Shown here: piece by piece, positions 18,501 through 25,988 of the stretch
Layout of the letters: each line of letters opens with the position of its first letter
Numbering within the stretch: position 1 is the stretch's first letter
Notes under the pieces: model-generated
Seen by the model: the letters and a program-made list of their open reading frames with translations, nothing else
What the model was told of the DNA's origin: nothing
Databases searched by the model: none
Made by a program: the position numbers and the translations under genes
Assembly (NCBI GenBank): GCA_903939515.1
Contig: CAJAHH010000046.1
Span: 1 to 42,689, forward strand
Origin: an uncultured Verrucomicrobiota bacterium
Lineage (GTDB): Bacteria > Verrucomicrobiota > Verrucomicrobiia > Limisphaerales > UBA9464
Direction: 5' to 3'
DNA length: 42,689 nucleotides

Positions 18501-19703
18501 GAAGCTGCCGTTGAACCGCGAGGCATCTACGCTGGTCCAATCGGCATACGCCGCGGAGCCGAGGTTGCCGAAGTCGAGCTCGGTATTGGCGATCTCGACG
18601 TAAGACTTGCGCGTCCAACCGGCGGGCACCTGTCCCTCGGGAATCGCATCGAAGTTCTCGAACACCAAAGGCGCGGGCAGTTCGATGTTGCGGTAGTTGG
18701 CCACCTGGAACGCATTGGTGAGGTTGAAGGTCTTGGCCGGGACACCGGTGTCCGAGAAGGACAGCACATAGACGTTCGACGAGGCGGGGGCCAGCAACAG
18801 TGCGTTGATGAAGGTCACCGAGGCTTGTTGGGCGGTGCCGGTCACGATGGCCGCTGCGGCTTTGCCGTTCAACGACAGGCGGATCGACTCGAGCGCGATG
18901 CCGTTGGTCAGTTCGGCCCGGTAAGGGGCGTTGGGCGCCACTCCGGTAGAGTCGGGGGCCGGGCTCGTGGAAACCACGCTCGCCCCGCTGATGATTGGGA
19001 CGGCCACGGTGATGGGCTCACTGGCGAGGATCGTGTATCCGTCGTTCTCCAGCAGGTAGGCGCGGTAGTTGCCGGCGGCGGTGAGGCCTTTTTGGAAGGT
19101 GATCAAACCGCTGGCCTTGCCTGCGTTGCCCGCCTGAGTTCCATCCACGTAGTTCCAAATAGTCGAGCCGGTCGAGCCCGGGGTCACGCCTTCGGGATAG
19201 ACGCCGATCCAGTCCTTCGGGTTGGCGGGACCGTTGGTGAACCCGACGTTGATGGTCTGCCCGGGGGCGTACCGGTTGGCGGAGGGGCGTACTGCCGGAG
19301 CCGTCGGCGCGATGACATTGAAGGAGACGTTGGTCACCACCGTGTATCCGTCGTTGACCAGAAGGTAGGCGGTCCAGACGCCGCCGAGGTTCAGGCCTGA
19401 GCCGAAGGTCATGGAGCCCTCGCGGAGACCGGCTCCCGCAGTGCGTGTGCCGTTGACGTAGTTCCAAATGGTCGAGCCGGTCGAGCCCGGGGTCACGCCT
19501 TCGGGATAGACGCCGATCCAGTCCTTGGAATTGCCAGGACCTCCAGCGAAGGACACCGAGATGGCCTCGCCCGGGAAGTAGTTCTCAAGGCTGGTGACGA
19601 CGGATTGCGCTGTGAGGGCTTGGCTGCCGAGCAGGCAGGCCAGGAGCGCGGCCTTCGGGAGTCGCCCAGGTTGCGGGCACCGGGAGGATGGGGATGGTTT
19701 CAT
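15558..19703 (-). CDS. 1381-aa exported multidomain surface protein
   Basis: No family name covers the whole protein. The signal peptide ends near residue 33 (LPKAALLACLLGSQALTAQ). Two tandem domains of about 103 residues follow (about 35-240), each containing KDWIGVYPEGVTPGSTGST. Next is an Ig-like domain near 245-335, then a carbohydrate-binding or MAM-like beta-sandwich near 345-620 (VFENFDAIPEGQVPAGW, WYWGIDDFGLY). A concanavalin-like domain around 650-870 follows (WDNADSFSYLHQLRSGDFDV). The last third is unrecognised. The final 65 residues (YLISWPSSVTGYVLESA to FFRLRKP) resemble the end of the PhoD mosaic at 33257-37870. The N-terminal repeats look like those called calcium-binding or phosphodiesterase-associated, but that is inference. 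A role in surface attachment or polymer binding is likely. Terminator at 15494-15521. Confidence 0.85.
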   Translation of the reverse strand: MKPSPSSRCPQPGRLPKAALLACLLGSQALTAQSVVTSLENYFPGEAISVSFAGGPGNSKDWIGVYPEGVTPGSTGSTIWNYVNGTRTAGAGLREGSMTFGSGLNLGGVWTAYLLVNDGYTVVTNVSFNVIAPTAPAVRPSANRYAPGQTINVGFTNGPANPKDWIGVYPEGVTPGSTGSTIWNYVDGTQAGNAGKASGLITFQKGLTAAGNYRAYLLENDGYTILASEPITVAVPIISGASVVSTSPAPDSTGVAPNAPYRAELTNGIALESIRLSLNGKAAAAIVTGTAQQASVTFINALLLAPASSNVYVLSFSDTGVPAKTFNLTNAFQVANYRNIELPAPLVFENFDAIPEGQVPAGWTRKSYVEIANTELDFGNLGSAAYADWTSVDASRFNGSFVTYNNPENPADWGTDYQRVNVINPANVVNGQILNEPLAKGRFLFSTSGYSIGRSQVMHITTPDYNLSGRTNVQLAFKSLWEQNQDSIGAVEYSINGGAQWLPLVYLMDEADLVKAEDGSLDAEATLNKEHGDLANYTDDAGTIIGGTYGAFVGVPITASLAPFIQGRVNDNRVESKRYELFRVSSADNQAKVRFRFTHAGTDSWYWGIDDFGLYAGAASTTNTPSEPAKPFALLDINNKVVSTVVTNADGSFTLTAGGGDTWDNADSFSYLHQLRSGDFDVRVQVLSVEADDAASTQKSAKGALHIRANLTPGSPNIQLNASPIAGANYVETIFRPVQDGGTDDPPSGSVKVDGGPYEGTYRPNEGDLFPLWLRARRERNLFQTFVSANGIQWKVVAEYQMDSFPTNVYVGLGAVAHIGSNEDAANRVRASFKSFGNTPLPPAATVSGAPAGTNSPGTYPDRTVTAVNWHISLPTDGVGYTADKTQSGPIVWNTGGFGTISRDLLLSINGEQGPLPFGIARYAAGALDFGIGVRDATAAQENLGPYSNPTRQRYGAPEASVPSAQSWFPSPKHGVLVTSTRKVGSLQWNDGAAPFYAHAFMAVDGSSTRHFNMDDGSFGGGDFYLRMAKLADTAAHPNAQANSAGGFQRAAFDNSVAWFPYSQGWKAGYFADASGGAKGRWSRAFSHSAAAGEGSFVIDRQISAALLRWEDLGGETFGGLATLTLPEVNSKNDGLLFLTGNDDGTARGPQVNCLPTADGKGWTVAVRSVEENKQDPATYAATDKCEFSFVYVPLSAGNLIGGEIAGSSGATTRKAGQFTSTRLAAGKYRLQIPGKSGKDGMLILQSVGQHPSNASLVDNTTLAYEATADGFVVEARALNPAADATPGSVSLRDASFYFAWVDFVTPLTPTAVVPTTAPVLSVKTAGAQYLISWPSSVTGYVLESATSLTQSVWSTVTGVSGNSVSIPADSASRFFRLRKP
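19147..19526 (-). repeat. Intragenic 71-bp near-identical duplication (309-bp period)
   Basis: Positions 19147-19217 and 19456-19526 differ at one base of 71. They encode the shared NYV / STGSTI / KDWIGVYPEG core of two neighbouring domains whose remaining sequence is clearly more divergent. The period is exactly 103 codons, so reading frame is kept. Confidence 0.8.
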
Positions 19704-19711
19704 GGGTTCAA

Positions 19712-19740
19712 TTCAGGTTCAGGAGTTCAGGAGTTCAGGG
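19712..19740 (-). repeat. Short tandem repeat in the 5' leader of the 1381-aa protein
   Basis: TTCAGG, TTCAGGAG, TTCAGGAG and TTCAGGG follow one another from 19712 to 19740, ending 9 bp upstream of the start codon at 19703. On the transcribed strand this is a run of CTCCTGAA octamers, which does not give a Shine-Dalgarno site. Confidence 0.7.
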
Positions 19741-19798
19741 TGAGGTTGGTTCACAGGGAAGATGGGGGGTGAGGTCGGGAGTTCGTGATCGCGGAACC

Positions 19799-20293
19799 CT
19801 ATGGGGTGCAGACCACCGGCGTGATGCCGTCGGGCCCGGGTTGGGCCCATTCGGTGACGATCCGCAGGCCGGCCTCGGAGGCGATGGCAACCCATTCGGT
19901 GTCGTTGGTCCGGCGCACCCAGCGGTGGGCCTGGGCTTCCGAGCGCGGGATTGTGGGGGAGGGTCCTCCCTGCCGGGCCTGCTCCATCTGCCGCTGCAAC
20001 TCGGGCGAGTAGCGCTCGATGTAGGCCACGCGCCACGAGGACCGTTCCTCGGGCTTGCCGCTCACCGAGACGATCACCGCGCGGTAGCCGTCGGCATCGG
20101 GACCATCGACACCGGCGACCGGGGGGATGGCATCGATGGGGCCCTCGAAGAGCCGTCCGGCGCTCAGGTCGTAGAAGAATCCCCGGGGTCCGCCGGTGTC
20201 GGACGACCAGGTCCGGAACAGCAGTGCCAGGGCCGCGGCCGCTGCCACAGCGGCTCCGATGAGCCGGAGATTTTTCGGAGTGGCCATGGGCAT
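19799..20293 (-). CDS. Small membrane-anchored protein of unknown function, coupled to a pilin-like gene
   Basis: A 164-aa protein that I do not recognise. One N-terminal membrane segment is visible (LRLIGAAVAAAAALALLF, about residues 9-26), followed by an external domain of about 135 residues with YDLSAGRLFEGPIDAIPP, VSVSGKPEERSSWRVAYIER and HRWVRRTNDTEWVAIASEAG. The ATG at 20293 lies one base after the stop (TGA at 20297-20295) of the upstream pilin-like gene, so the two are almost certainly translationally coupled; a second ATG at 20287 is possible. Similar small proteins follow H-X9-DG pilin-like genes in related bacteria (general impression, not verified here). It may be an accessory of the pseudopilin. 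Confidence 0.7.
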   Translation of the reverse strand: MPMATPKNLRLIGAAVAAAAALALLFRTWSSDTGGPRGFFYDLSAGRLFEGPIDAIPPVAGVDGPDADGYRAVIVSVSGKPEERSSWRVAYIERYSPELQRQMEQARQGGPSPTIPRSEAQAHRWVRRTNDTEWVAIASEAGLRIVTEWAQPGPDGITPVVCTP

Positions 20294-20294
20294 G

Positions 20295-21098
20295 TCAGTG
20301 GGGATCGGCCTTGGCCGACCACCAGCACTCGTTGGTGTTGCAGGGAATGCGGCCTGGATCGAGTGAGCGCGCGCTTCCGTCGGCGAAGGCGTAGTTGGAA
20401 CGGCGCTGATGCCGCACCGCACCCTTGTCGCCTTGGGCCAGCCGGTTGAAGCCCGGTTGGTTGGCGTCGCCCAGTTCCTTCCAGATCCACCAACGGTCTG
20501 AGGGCCACACCCCGTACACGTCGCTGTGGCCGTCCCCGAACAGGATTAACTGCGAGGCCGCCTCCACCATTCCCCACCGGCACAGGTTGTTTTCATACCC
20601 GGCCGGCCGGCCGAAGGGCGGTTGGGCCCCTCCCGAGAGCCAGTGGACATTGACGGCCGCTAGGCCGCTGGGGATCTCGATCTCGCCGGGCGTCAATTGG
20701 CCGATCACCCAGGGACTGGGCCGCGAATTCGGCCGGGTTTTGGCGCTGGCGTAGACATCGTTCTTTTCGGCTGGGCAGTCGTAGACCCTCGGGTTCTGGC
20801 CGACATTGGGGTAAAGGTAAGCGCGCCAGCTGGATTCGCCGTTGGGGATGCGCGCCTGAATGGGAGGGAAACCGTCGGAGTTGTCGTTGGTGTACAGGTG
20901 GAGGGCCACCCCCAACTGGCGCAAGTGGTTCAGACAGGCGATGCCTTGGGCCTTGGACTTCGCCCCCGACAAGGCCGGAAGCAGCATGGAGGCCAGCACT
21001 GCGATGATGGCGATCACCACCAGCAACTCGATCAGCGTGAACCCGACGATCCGGGCTCGTTTTCTAGTCGGTTTGGAAGGTTTTTGAGGACGCCACAC
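20295..21098 (-). CDS. Type II secretion/pilin-like protein, N-methylation motif and H-X9-DG
   Basis: A 267-aa protein with the prepilin signature [20 protein letters not shown] at about residues 19-38: a short basic leader, cleavage before F, E at mature position 5, then the hydrophobic helix. The C-terminus has the H-X9-DG motif ([12 protein letters not shown]). Proteins of this kind occur in many copies in Verrucomicrobiota and Planctomycetota; they are processed by prepilin peptidase and are thought to be pseudopilin-like exported proteins of unknown role. The start is GTG at 21098, needed to keep the basic leader, since no ATG precedes the motif. The following gene is coupled. No pilus or secretion assembly genes are in the window. 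Confidence 0.85.
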   Translation of the reverse strand: MWRPQKPSKPTRKRARIVGFTLIELLVVIAIIAVLASMLLPALSGAKSKAQGIACLNHLRQLGVALHLYTNDNSDGFPPIQARIPNGESSWRAYLYPNVGQNPRVYDCPAEKNDVYASAKTRPNSRPSPWVIGQLTPGEIEIPSGLAAVNVHWLSGGAQPPFGRPAGYENNLCRWGMVEAASQLILFGDGHSDVYGVWPSDRWWIWKELGDANQPGFNRLAQGDKGAVRHQRRSNYAFADGSARSLDPGRIPCNTNECWWSAKADPH

Positions 21099-21201
21099 TT
21101 AAGGACTCTATTCGGCGGTCGTCTGCAGTTCATCCAACAGTCTGGTGATGAATAGGTGACGCGGAGGTTGCGACCGAGAAGGGGATGCCCGAGCACGAAA
21201 A

Positions 21202-21244
21202 AGGCCGGGAAGCGTTGATCACTGTGGATCACACTTCCCGGCCT
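21202..21244 (-). terminator. Intrinsic terminator of nrdJ
   Basis: An 11-bp stem (21202-21212 with 21234-21244) with a smaller inner TGATC/GATCA stem, followed on the minus strand by a run of five T. It lies 38 bp past the nrdJ stop at 21283, the right place and polarity for Rho-independent termination. Confidence 0.85.
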
Positions 21245-21282
21245 GTCAGGCCTGTCAGGCTCTTAGCCCCGTGTAGGGCCGA

Positions 21283-24200
21283 CTACGAGCAACCGAGGCT
21301 CTCACCACAGTTGAGGCACTTGTAGCAGGCGCCGTTGCGCACCGCGATGTGCCCGCACTTCGGACACGGCGGCGCGTCCTTCTGGTTCTGGATCGTCGCT
21401 GTCAGGGACGCGGCGATCATGTGGCCGGCCGCCGCTGCCGAGGCGATACCCTCACTGGTGGTCGTGGTGGCGCTGACCTTGAGCATCAGCGACCCCTCGG
21501 CCTCGTCGGCTAAGGCCAAATCACTGACCGGGCGGTTTATCTTTTTTTTTAGTTCCGCTGCCATGGTGGGCATGGGCAGTTCGGCTTGGCCGGCATTGGG
21601 CGAATTGGCTTCGCGATAACCGGGAATGAACTGGCAGGCCATCCAACGGAACACGTAGTCGATGATGGAGCTGGCCTGACGGATGTCCGGGTTGCGGGTG
21701 AAGCCACTGGGTTCGAAGCGCTGGTGGGCGAACTTCTTGACCAAGGCCTCCAGCGGCACGCCGTACTGGAGCGACATGCTGGTCAGGGCGCCGACCGAAT
21801 CCATGAGGCCACCGATGGTCGAACCTTCTTTGGCCATGGTGACGAACAACTCGCCGGGTTGAGCGTTGTCGAAGAGACCCACCGTCAGGTAGCCCTCGTG
21901 GCCGGCCACGTCGAACTTGTGGTTCACGGCCATGCGGGTGTCGGGCAGACGGCGACGGATCGGGTGCCTTGCACTTTCGCGCAGCGAGCCCAACTCAGTC
22001 TCCAGCTCGGCGATGCGGGCTTCGAGGGTTTTTGTCTGCTCAGAAGCGTTTTCGCCACCGGCGGCGTCGGTTTTGTCGCCACCTTCGCTGGTGCGCTTGG
22101 TGTTGAGCGGTTGCGAGCGCTTGGAGCCGTCGCGATAGATGGCGACGCACTTCAGGCCCATCTTCCAGGCATCCACGTAGGCGCTCCGGATTTCGGACGT
22201 GGTGGCGTTATTGGGCATGTTCACCGTCTTGGAGATGGCTCCGGAGATGAACGGTTGGGCTGCACCCATCATGCTCAAGTGCGCCTTGTAGTGAATGCTT
22301 CGCTGGCCCTTGAAGGGCTTGAAGGCGCAGTCGAAGACTGACAAATGTTCGGCCTTGAGGCCCGAGGCGATCACAACCCCGTCGTCACTGACCACGTCCT
22401 CGATGGTGTCTTGAATCTCGATGTGCTTCTCGATGGCGGAGATGGCGCTGGGCGAGTAACCCAGGCGCTGGAGGGCCTCCGGCACGGTGCGGTTGACGAT
22501 CTTGAGCATGCCGCCGCCCGCCAGAAGCTTGTACTTCACGAGGGCGATATCGGGTTCCACGCCGGTGGTGTCGCAATCCATGAGGAAGGCGATGGTTCCG
22601 GTGGGGGCGAGCACAGTGACTTGCGCATTGCGGTAGCCCACGTCACGGCCCCGGGCGATGGCGCGGTCCCAGGTGCGGCGGGCCTCGTCCTTCAGGTAGG
22701 CGAATTCGCGGCTGGCTTGGATGCCTTCCACGGCGTCGCGGTGCTGTTGAACCACCTCGAGGGTGCTGGCCACGTTGTCTTTAGCCGTCGTCTTGGCGAC
22801 GCCTCCGCAAGAGGAGTCATGGTAGCCCGGAAAGGCGCCTTGGATGGCCGACATGTCGGCGCTCTGCTCGTAGGCATGTCCGGTCATGATGGCCGTGAGG
22901 GCACCAGCCAGTGCCCGACCCTCGTCGGAGTCGTAGGCCAGGCCGTAGCTCATGATGAGGGAACCGAGGTTCGCATAGCCCAGACCCAGTGTGCGGAACA
23001 CGTGGGAGTTCTCGGCGATCATCTGGGTCGGATAGCTGGCGTTGTCCACCAGGATCTCCTGAGCCGTGATGTAAATGCGGACTGCGGCCTTGAAGCGTTC
23101 GATGTCGAACTGCCCGTCGGTCTTCTTGAACTTCATCAAGTTCAGGGAAGCGAGGTTGCACGCCGTGTTGTTGAGGAACACGTACTCGGAGCAGGGGTTG
23201 GTCGAGTGAATCGGCTCAGTGCCCTTGCAAGTGTGCCACTTCTGGATCGCGCCGTCGTATTGCAGACCCGGGTCGCCGCAAACCCAGGTGCCTTCGGCGA
23301 TCTGGTCGAGCAACCGGGAGGCGTCTTTCTTCTCGAGGGGCTTGCCGGTCACGGTGGAGAGCGTCCACCACTCCTTACCGTCGATCGCCGCCTGCATGAA
23401 CGAGTCGGAAACACGCACCGAGAGGTTCTCGTTCTGGTACATCACCGAACCGTAGGCCTCGCCGTTGAACGAGCCATCATAGCCCTGCTCAATGAGGGCC
23501 CAGGCCTTCTTTTCTTCTTTGGCCTTGGCCGTGATAAACTCCTCCACGTCACCATGGGTGTCGCGGATGGTGTTCATCTTGGCGGCACGACGGGTCTTGC
23601 CGCCGGACTTCACCACGTTGGCTACCTGGTCATAGACCTTGAGGAAGCTCATTGGACCGGACGGACGTCCGCCGCCGGAAAGCTTCTCGCGGCTGGAGCG
23701 AATCGGGGTCAGGTCGGTGCCGGTGCCAGAGCCGTACTTGAAGAGCATGGCCTCTGAGTAGGCCAGTTCCATAATGCTCTCCATGTTGTCTTGGACCGAC
23801 TGAATGAAGCACGCGCTGGCCTGCGGGTACTCGTACTGGGTGGGGGCGCGGCGGGCCACCTTGGCCTTGCGGTCCCAGAACCAGTTGCCCCGATCGCTGT
23901 CCTTACCGACCTCGTACTGGTGATAAAGCCCTACGTTGAACCAGACGGGCGAATTGAAGGCCCCGTATTGGTTGACGCACAGCCAGGTCAACTCGTCGTA
24001 GAACACCTCTCCGTCTTCTTTGCTGAAGTAGCCGTCGGCCACACCCCAGTCCGCGATAGTCCGGGTCACCCGATGGATGAGCTGCTTGACCGACTTTTCC
24101 CGCTCCGCCTTGGCCGGATCTCCATAGAAATACTTGGAGCACACCACCTTGGTGGCCAAAACGGACCAATTCTTCGGAACCTCAACCCCTTCTTGTTTGA

Positions 24201-24453
24201 ATATTGTCTTACCTGAATCATCAGTGATCTCTGCGGTGCGGCGGTCCCATTCGATTTGGTCGAATGGCTTGATCTTTGCGTCGCTGAAGACCCTCTGAAT
24301 GGGCAACTTGCCCGAAGAGGACTTGGAAGCCTTGGGCGCGGACGCCTTAGACGACGAGCCTCGGAGGTTGGCCTTAACGGTAGCCTTGTTCTTTGCCGAC
24401 CGGCGGGAGGAAGCCGGGGCCGATGAAACGACGGAATCGCGGGCGTCGAGCAT
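21283..24453 (-). CDS. nrdJ: Adenosylcobalamin-dependent (class II) ribonucleoside-diphosphate reductase
   Basis: A 1056-aa enzyme that reduces ribonucleotides to deoxyribonucleotides using a B12-generated thiyl radical. The catalytic triad N419-C421-E423 is in STNPCSEYVFL. The redox cysteines are C215 (QASACFIQS) and C432 (NTACNLASLNL). Conserved CVAIYRDGSKRSQPL follows the barrel, then a TSCPD domain near 835-960 (LPDTRMAVNHKFD, GGLMDSVGALTSMSLQYGVP). The end is a Cys-rich CPKCGH...CYKCLNCGESLGCS tail (about 1030-1056), the usual zinc-finger-like thiol-exchange tail. The first 50 residues are a low-complexity Ser/Ala/Lys extension. No nrdAB or nrdD is in the window. Terminator at 21202-21244; a possible NrdR box pair lies upstream. 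No cobalamin riboswitch was found. Confidence 0.95.
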   Translation of the reverse strand: MLDARDSVVSSAPASSRRSAKNKATVKANLRGSSSKASAPKASKSSSGKLPIQRVFSDAKIKPFDQIEWDRRTAEITDDSGKTIFKQEGVEVPKNWSVLATKVVCSKYFYGDPAKAEREKSVKQLIHRVTRTIADWGVADGYFSKEDGEVFYDELTWLCVNQYGAFNSPVWFNVGLYHQYEVGKDSDRGNWFWDRKAKVARRAPTQYEYPQASACFIQSVQDNMESIMELAYSEAMLFKYGSGTGTDLTPIRSSREKLSGGGRPSGPMSFLKVYDQVANVVKSGGKTRRAAKMNTIRDTHGDVEEFITAKAKEEKKAWALIEQGYDGSFNGEAYGSVMYQNENLSVRVSDSFMQAAIDGKEWWTLSTVTGKPLEKKDASRLLDQIAEGTWVCGDPGLQYDGAIQKWHTCKGTEPIHSTNPCSEYVFLNNTACNLASLNLMKFKKTDGQFDIERFKAAVRIYITAQEILVDNASYPTQMIAENSHVFRTLGLGYANLGSLIMSYGLAYDSDEGRALAGALTAIMTGHAYEQSADMSAIQGAFPGYHDSSCGGVAKTTAKDNVASTLEVVQQHRDAVEGIQASREFAYLKDEARRTWDRAIARGRDVGYRNAQVTVLAPTGTIAFLMDCDTTGVEPDIALVKYKLLAGGGMLKIVNRTVPEALQRLGYSPSAISAIEKHIEIQDTIEDVVSDDGVVIASGLKAEHLSVFDCAFKPFKGQRSIHYKAHLSMMGAAQPFISGAISKTVNMPNNATTSEIRSAYVDAWKMGLKCVAIYRDGSKRSQPLNTKRTSEGGDKTDAAGGENASEQTKTLEARIAELETELGSLRESARHPIRRRLPDTRMAVNHKFDVAGHEGYLTVGLFDNAQPGELFVTMAKEGSTIGGLMDSVGALTSMSLQYGVPLEALVKKFAHQRFEPSGFTRNPDIRQASSIIDYVFRWMACQFIPGYREANSPNAGQAELPMPTMAAELKKKINRPVSDLALADEAEGSLMLKVSATTTTSEGIASAAAAGHMIAASLTATIQNQKDAPPCPKCGHIAVRNGACYKCLNCGESLGCS

Positions 24454-24989
24454 AGCCAGGATAGGGGATTCTAGGATTAAATATTGGGTTGAATGTCTTG
24501 GACGGATCAGGCCACTCCCACTTGGGTTTCCACTTGGGGTAAACTGATTCGCTGAAAACGTCTGATTTCAGCCGAAAAAACGGGTTTTAATTCGTTTTCT
24601 TTGGCTTCGCTTCAGTTGTTCCCGGCCCAACGGGTTGGGGCGGAGGAAGAACTTACCCCCATATCTTGTGGTTACAAGCCGCTTCTCCACAAAAAACTAC
24701 GTTCTCGTTAAACCCAAAGAAACTCGCGTTTGTTACGATTGTAAACGTGCGGAAGTCAGCCCTTGTAAAGTCGTTTTTCAACGATCAAATCGAGGGGCTG
24801 AAATCTTGCTGCGGTGCGCTCTCGGCGACGCCCCTTCCAGTCGCCTCGAAAAAAGGCATAAAATACCGTTGTCTGAGGCCTGAAATTCATTGCGCAGCCC
24901 GGTTAGATTGAAGCGAGGCTCGGGCTCAAAGGCCGTGTTTCCCCGCTTTGCCGCCGGCTTCCGACACAGTAGCTTTGCAGTCGACCGAT
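24454..24989. promoter_or_regulatory. 536-bp divergent intergenic region between nrdJ and corA, candidate NrdR box pair
   Basis: More AT-rich than its surroundings and without a convincing gene. CCCCCATATCTTGTGG at 24656-24671 resembles NrdR boxes (consensus near ACACTATATATAGTGT). A weaker partner, CCACAAAAAACTACGT, lies at 24687-24702, 31 bp from start to start, which is the helical spacing usual for NrdR pairs. A small CTGAAA/TTTCAG hairpin lies near 24553-24572. Short open frames at 24635-24911 overlap each other, lack any recognisable motif, and are not called. No B12-box was seen. Confidence 0.35.
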
Positions 24990-25988
24990 ATGATCCGCTC
25001 GTTCGCCTTCACCACCGCCGGACGGCTCCATTCACGGGACATCGATTTGTTCCTGATGCCGACCCTCTTGGCGGACACCAATCTCTTCCTTTGGGTGGAT
25101 CTGGAGGACGCGTCCCCGGAAGACACCCGTAAGTTGTTGGAGGGTGTGTTCCACTTCCATCCACTCTCAGTGGAGGACTGCATCAACGTGAGCCCTTCGC
25201 CGAAGGTCGAGACTTACGAACCCAAGGAGGACGACCGTTTTAATCCCTACTTGTTCATGGTCATCCACGCCGTGGACTACAGCCGCAAGGACGGGGCCTT
25301 CGCGACCAGTGAGTTGAACTTCTTCCTCGGGAAGAACTTCCTGGTCACCTACCACACGGTGCCGCTGCGAAGCATTGCCGTCATCGAGGAGCGTTGCTTG
25401 CGCAGCACGGTCCACGTGGCGCGTGCGCCCGATCGTGTGGCCCATGCGCTGCTCGATTCGCTGGTCGACAACTACAAACCAGCCCTGGAGGAGCTCAGCA
25501 TGGAAATCGCCGACCTCGAGACCGAGGTGCTCGAACGACCCGATCCGGCCACGTTGCAGCAAATCCTCAAGGTGAAGAAAGAAGTGCTGCATCTCATCCA
25601 AATTATCGGCCCGCAGCGCGAGGTGCTGCAGCGCTTTGCTCGGGGTGAGTTTAAGCTGATTCGAGCCCATTTGGTGCCCTACTACCGCGACGTGTACGAC
25701 GGGCTTTTTCATATCGGCGAACTGGCCCACGGGTACATGGATTCTCTCTCGGGCATCCTCCAGATTTACCTCAACATGTCGGCCAATCGGACCAGCGAGA
25801 TCGTGAAGGTGCTCACCATGATCACCATTATTACGACGCCGATGACCCTCATCGCCTCGTGGTACGGCATGAACTTCAAGGGCATGCCCGAGATCGATCA
25901 ACCCCATGGCTACGTCTTCGCCATCGTGCTGACCCTCATCACCACCGGGTTCACCTTTATCTACTTCCGGCAAAAGCGATGGCTCTGA
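24990..25988 (+). CDS. corA: CorA-family magnesium/divalent-cation transporter
   Basis: A 332-aa inner-membrane channel of the CorA family. The large N-terminal cytoplasmic domain (about 1-265) carries the WVDLEDASPEDTRKL and FHPLSVEDCINVSPSPKVETYE blocks, then the long stalk helix (LEELSMEIADLETEVLERPD). Two membrane segments close the protein: TM1 about 272-292 ending in the signature YGMNF (G293-M294-N295), and TM2 about 307-326 (YVFAIVLTLITTGFTFIYF), with the basic C-terminal RQKRWL. Length is normal. The ATG at 24990 is preferred over a TTG at 24948 because MIRSFAF gives the expected short N-terminus. The stop overlaps the start of the histidine-kinase gene by 10 bases. Confidence 0.9.
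   Translation: MIRSFAFTTAGRLHSRDIDLFLMPTLLADTNLFLWVDLEDASPEDTRKLLEGVFHFHPLSVEDCINVSPSPKVETYEPKEDDRFNPYLFMVIHAVDYSRKDGAFATSELNFFLGKNFLVTYHTVPLRSIAVIEERCLRSTVHVARAPDRVAHALLDSLVDNYKPALEELSMEIADLETEVLERPDPATLQQILKVKKEVLHLIQIIGPQREVLQRFARGEFKLIRAHLVPYYRDVYDGLFHIGELAHGYMDSLSGILQIYLNMSANRTSEIVKVLTMITIITTPMTLIASWYGMNFKGMPEIDQPHGYVFAIVLTLITTGFTFIYFRQKRWL

Noticed and set aside
17250-19400. Long rightward open frame of 716 codons opposite the 1381-aa protein
   Set aside because: It lies fully antisense to a protein with signal peptide and clear domains; high GC removes stops from antisense frames, and the translation has no recognisable domain.
22345-23757. 470-codon rightward frame opposite nrdJ
   Set aside because: Antisense shadow of conserved reductase sequence, including the catalytic NPCSE region.
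24635-24911. Two overlapping short frames of about 80 codons in the nrdJ-corA gap
   Set aside because: They overlap in different frames, lack any motif, and cover the candidate NrdR boxes; promoter region is the better reading.
24454-24989. Cobalamin riboswitch upstream of the B12-dependent reductase
   Set aside because: No B12-box or its complement was found in the 536-bp region by eye; a covariance-model search would settle it.
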